A stretch of 64,000 nt of DNA from Flavobacterium sp. ACN2 (GTDB taxonomy: Bacteria > Bacteroidota > Bacteroidia > Flavobacteriales > Flavobacteriaceae): NCBI RefSeq assembly GCF_002303885.1, contig NZ_MRCM01000001.1, positions 62,001 through 126,000 of the forward strand, read 5' to 3'. The notes under the pieces are model-generated. The model made no database searches and had not been told where the DNA came from. It saw only the letters and a program-made list of their open reading frames with translations. Shown here piece by piece: positions 61,483 to 64,000 of the stretch; position 1 is the stretch's first letter, and the number at the start of each line of letters is the position of its first letter. Both the position numbers and the translations under genes were made by a program.

Positions 61483-62496
61483 TTAAAACTTTATCGCAAT
61501 TTTTCCAATTGTTTTTCCCGATTCCAAAAGTTCGTGTGCTTTCTTTAGATTTTCGGCTGTAAGTCCGTTTAAAGTAGTGTTTAAAGTCGTTTTCAAGATA
61601 CCGTCATCGAGTAAATCGGCTACAATATTCAGAATATTATGCTGCTCGATCATGTCTTCCGTTTGATACATAGAACGCGTATACATCAATTCCCAAGAAA
61701 AAGAAACACTTTTGCTTTTCAACTTGGTTAATGCAACTGGGTCGCTGCTTCCTGTAATGGAGGCAATATGCCCTTGCGGTTTAATCAATTCGACCATTGT
61801 ATCCCAATAAGCATTGGTGTCGACAAAATCTAAAATAAAGTCAACGTACTCAAAGCCAGCCTCTCGAACCGAAGAAATCAAATCTTTATGGTCTACAACA
61901 AAATCAGCTCCCTGCTGTTTGCACCAAGCAATCGTTTCTGGACGCGACGCTGTTGCGATAACGGTTAAGCCAGCAATTTTCTTGGCTAACTGAATGGCAA
62001 TTGAACCAACTCCTCCTGCTCCACCAATAATTAAAATTGATTTTCCTTTGTCTTTATCAGCGCTAATTCTGATTCTGTCAAATAGAATTTCCCAAGCCGT
62101 TAAAGCCGTTAACGGAATTACAGCAGCTTCTTCAATACTTAATGCTTTTGGTTTTCTACCAACAATTCTTTCATCTATAATCTGATATTCGGCATTGCTG
62201 CCTTGTTTGGTAATATCTCCAGCATAATAAACAGGATCGCCTACTTCAAACAAAGTAACATTCTGTCCGACAGACTGAACGATTCCGACAGCGTCCCAAC
62301 CTAAAATTTTTGGAGTTTCTAAAACAGTGTCTTTCGCACTGTTTTGGCGAATCTTAAAATCGACTGGATTTACTGAAATCGCATCAATTTTAACTAATAA
62401 ATCGTGTGGCCCAGGAATTGGTTTTACGGCTTCAAATTCGATAAAACTTTCTGGGTTTTCTATGGGTAATGATGTTTTAAATCCTATTGCTTTCAT
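61483..62496 (-). CDS. Zinc-independent MDR-family quinone-oxidoreductase-like dehydrogenase
   Basis: A 337-aa cytoplasmic protein. The GroES-like N-terminal domain contains ILGWDAVGIVQSVGQNV. The Rossmann domain contains ILIIGGAGGVGSIAIQLAKKIAG (NADPH-binding GGAGGVGS, about residues 150-170). The catalytic-zinc Cys/His residues of alcohol dehydrogenases are absent (N-terminal region has VNPVDFKIRQ as in quinone reductases and ZADH-type proteins). It likely reduces quinones or enones with NADPH. It has its own promoter. Monocistronic. Confidence 0.9.
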   Translation of the reverse strand: MKAIGFKTSLPIENPESFIEFEAVKPIPGPHDLLVKIDAISVNPVDFKIRQNSAKDTVLETPKILGWDAVGIVQSVGQNVTLFEVGDPVYYAGDITKQGSNAEYQIIDERIVGRKPKALSIEEAAVIPLTALTAWEILFDRIRISADKDKGKSILIIGGAGGVGSIAIQLAKKIAGLTVIATASRPETIAWCKQQGADFVVDHKDLISSVREAGFEYVDFILDFVDTNAYWDTMVELIKPQGHIASITGSSDPVALTKLKSKSVSFSWELMYTRSMYQTEDMIEQHNILNIVADLLDDGILKTTLNTTLNGLTAENLKKAHELLESGKTIGKIAIKF

Positions 62497-62528
62497 TTCT
62501 TTTTAATGTTTAAATTAAAACTATATTA

Positions 62529-62555
62529 CAAAGATAAGACGAGTTGAAATCTCAA
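62529..62555 (-). promoter_or_regulatory. Promoter of the MDR oxidoreductase gene
   Basis: Minus strand TTTG (about 62556-62553), 16-nt spacer, TATCTTTG (62536-62529). The -7 is a perfect TAnnTTTG, and the spacer is one base shorter than usual. A run of GTATAT units (62561-62590) lies just upstream and may be an operator. Confidence 0.5.
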
Positions 62556-62609
62556 AATTGGTATATATCGAACGTATATTTGTATATATTAAGCATATTG
62601 TGTTTTTTG

Positions 62610-62703
62610 TTTCACGCAGATTTTACAGATTATAGCTGATTCTGCAGATTTTTTATTTAAAACCTGCTAAGATCTGCTCAAATCCTTTAAAATCTGCGTG
62701 AAA
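62610..62703. repeat. Palindrome of the CACGCAGATTTTA family before the GNAT gene
   Basis: Outer arms TTTCACGCAGATTTTA (62610-62625) and TAAAATCTGCGTGAAA (62688-62703) are exact 16-mers. The interior holds further CAGATT/AATCTGC pairs. It ends 13 nt before a TAAATTTG -7 element (62717-62724) that fits the GNAT gene. Same family as 45706-45806 and 41022-41083. Confidence 0.82.
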
Positions 62704-62740
62704 TAATTTTAAAGACTAAATTTGCTAAAAATACTACACT

Positions 62741-63298
62741 ATGAATATCAGAAAAGCCGAAAAATCAGACTCAAAATATATTGCTCCTATATTATTGTTA
62801 GCAATGGAAGACATTATCTATAAATTTATAGCTAAGGAAGATTACGCTTCCGCGAAAGACTTTCTGCAATATTTCGTTGAACGAGAAAACAATCAATATT
62901 CTTATCAAAACTGTTTTGTGGCCGAAGAGAATAATGAAATCATTGGTGCAGTAAACATTTATAATGGTGCTGACATTGAAGAATTACGAAATCCTATTAT
63001 TGAATACGTTAGAAAACATTATAATCCTGAATTCGATCCTGAATTTGAGACCCGTGAAGGTGAATATTACATAGATTCGTTGGGCGTGAATCCGAAATAT
63101 CAGGGAAAAGGAATTGGTTCTCAATTATTGCAATTTTTGATAGATAAATACGTTCATAAAAATAAAGAGGTTTTAGGTCTGCTGGTTGAGGAAGACAATC
63201 CGAGTGCTAAAAAACTGTATTTAAAGCTTGGTTTTAAAGTAGTTGGAAACAAAACTTTGGTTAAGAAGAACCTAGAACATCTTCAAATCAAAAATTAA
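62741..63298 (+). CDS. GNAT family N-acetyltransferase
   Basis: A 185-aa protein. The N-terminus MNIRKAEKSDSKYIAPILLL is typical. SLGVNPKYQGKGIGSQLLQFL is the acetyl-CoA-binding motif A (QGKGIG), and LLVEEDNPSAKKLYLKLGFKVVG is motif B. The substrate is unknown. The DoxX gene begins 8 bp after its stop, so they probably form an operon. Confidence 0.92.
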   Translation: MNIRKAEKSDSKYIAPILLLAMEDIIYKFIAKEDYASAKDFLQYFVERENNQYSYQNCFVAEENNEIIGAVNIYNGADIEELRNPIIEYVRKHYNPEFDPEFETREGEYYIDSLGVNPKYQGKGIGSQLLQFLIDKYVHKNKEVLGLLVEEDNPSAKKLYLKLGFKVVGNKTLVKKNLEHLQIKN

Positions 63299-63305
63299 TT
63301 ATAGA

Positions 63306-63740
63306 ATGAAAAATATCACAATATTAGAAGCAGGTTTAATTTTAAGAATAGTTTTAGGAATCACAATGCTTTCGGCCGTAGCGGACCGATTTGGAGTTTG
63401 GGGCGCACCAGGATCTCACGCAGTTGCCTGGGGAAATTGGGAAAACTTCGTAATCTACACCCAATCTCTAAATTCTTTTGCCAACAAAGCCACAGCAGAA
63501 GTCCTCGCAGGAATTGCTACTTTCTTTGAAGTTTTACTAAGCCTATTATTGTTATTCGGTTTCAAAACTAGACTTGCCGCTTTAGGAACTACCCTTTTAA
63601 TGTTCTTTTTTGCATTTGCTATGTCGGTTTCCGTTTCTGTAAAAGCACCTCTCGACTATTCGGTTTGGACAAGTTGTGCAGCGGCTTTACTGCTTGCCAA
63701 TATTGGTAAAACATCTTATGCCGTTGACAATAGGATATAG
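63306..63740 (+). CDS. DoxX-like membrane protein
   Basis: A 144-aa protein with four transmembrane segments: LILRIVLGITMLSAVADRFGVWG, TAEVLAGIATFFEVLLSLLLL, GTTLLMFFFAFAMSVSVSV and SCAAALLLANIG. It belongs to the DoxX/SURF4-like superfamily. It is in an operon with the GNAT gene upstream. A pair of AACTTTGNCAAAGTT palindromes follows its stop. Confidence 0.88.
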   Translation: MKNITILEAGLILRIVLGITMLSAVADRFGVWGAPGSHAVAWGNWENFVIYTQSLNSFANKATAEVLAGIATFFEVLLSLLLLFGFKTRLAALGTTLLMFFFAFAMSVSVSVKAPLDYSVWTSCAAALLLANIGKTSYAVDNRI

Positions 63741-63762
63741 TTTTCGATAAAAGCGTTCTAGA

Positions 63763-63795
63763 AACTTTGTCAAAGTTTAAAACTTTGACAAAGTT
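63763..63795. repeat. Double AACTTTGNCAAAGTT palindrome
   Basis: AACTTTGTCAAAGTT (63763-63777) and AACTTTGACAAAGTT (63781-63795) are each 7-bp palindromes around a central base, and are inverse to each other as a pair. They lie between the convergent DoxX-like gene and the partial gene at the edge, and could form a 15-bp hairpin or act as a shared 3' end. Confidence 0.85.
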
Positions 63796-63831
63796 AATCG
63801 CTTCGAAAAGTTCAGCTTAAAAAACATCTGT

Positions 63832-64000
63832 TCACATCTTTTTTCTGAGGTAAATTCGTTTCGGAAATTGATCTTCAACAATTTCTTCTAAATCAAATTC
63901 TTCGTAATTTAATGATCGTAAAATATCGATCAAAGCAGTATCTAAGGCAAAAGCGCTCACCCAAATTAAATCGTGTTTTCGCTGAGAAGCAATTTCTTCA
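63832..64000 (-). CDS. Unrecognised protein, C-terminal 55 codons
   Basis: A reading frame entering from the right edge and ending at TGA 63834-63832. It has EEIASQRKHDLIWVSAFALD, NYEEFDLEEIVEDQFPKRI and terminal YLRKKM. There are no stops and codon use is like the neighbours. The fragment is alpha/beta in character with an acidic loop. I cannot name the family from this part. The start lies outside the window. Confidence 0.7.
   Translation of the reverse strand, partial: EEIASQRKHDLIWVSAFALDTALIDILRSLNYEEFDLEEIVEDQFPKRIYLRKKM

Overview
The window looks like a chromosomal segment of a gliding, polysaccharide-degrading Flavobacterium (Bacteroidota). The evidence is a strongly AT-rich sequence, genes with little or no Shine-Dalgarno signal, TAnnTTTG-type -7 promoter elements, SusC/SusD and hybrid two-component (HTCS) proteins, type IX secretion (T9SS) sorting domains of both type A and type B, and a PorP/SprF protein beside a giant surface adhesin. 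No rRNA, tRNA, CRISPR array or intact insertion sequence was seen.

Layout. 1-2640 (minus): a cobalamin riboswitch, then a BtuB-like TonB-dependent receptor, then the start of a BtuG-like surface lipoprotein. 2680-4818: two outer-membrane beta-barrel proteins. 4883-13032 (minus): a TPR/LuxR-type regulator, a 45-codon small ORF missed by size cut-offs, a long hairpin, and a secreted 2045-aa M4 metallopeptidase with a T9SS domain. 13133-17792: secreted NTF2-like and unrecognised proteins, a GNAT-MarR operon with a palindromic operator, a divergent HxlR/nitroreductase pair and an orphan roadblock-like protein. 17860-18812: a repeat-rich patch around a stand-alone IS1595-type zinc-ribbon/HTH protein. 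18809-22786: a histone-H1-like Lys/Ala protein, an AraC regulator beside a TetX-like flavin monooxygenase, and an Omp85-type barrel.

23187-36927 (plus) is an adhesin operon: a 3606-aa protein (PKD/Ig-like repeats, then 16 DUF11 repeats, then a type B T9SS domain), PorP/SprF, and a TPR/propeller/OmpA protein. 37586-54731 is a polysaccharide utilisation locus. HTCS and SusC are divergent, followed by SusD, a GH5-like enzyme, a GH43-like enzyme, GH2, GH43, aldose 1-epimerase and GH43. The set suggests arabinose-, galactose- or xylose-containing plant glycans. Four consecutive longer gaps in this operon carry long inverted repeats from different sequence families.

54805-57450 (minus) is a CPBP protease / LytS-type kinase / LytTR regulator operon. 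57657-60708 (minus) holds a 48-aa membrane protein, an acetyltransferase and a TonB-dependent receptor. 60955-63740 has two DoxX proteins, a quinone-oxidoreductase-like MDR protein and a GNAT. The window ends in a partial unrecognised gene.

The most distinctive content outside ordinary genes is the set of intergenic palindromes, of which the best is a perfect 27-bp stem at 57578-57638. Next are the leader architecture in front of the M4 peptidase (small ORF plus stop-overlapping hairpin) and the repeat cluster around the domesticated transposase fragment. All functional statements are inferences from sequence reading without database searches.
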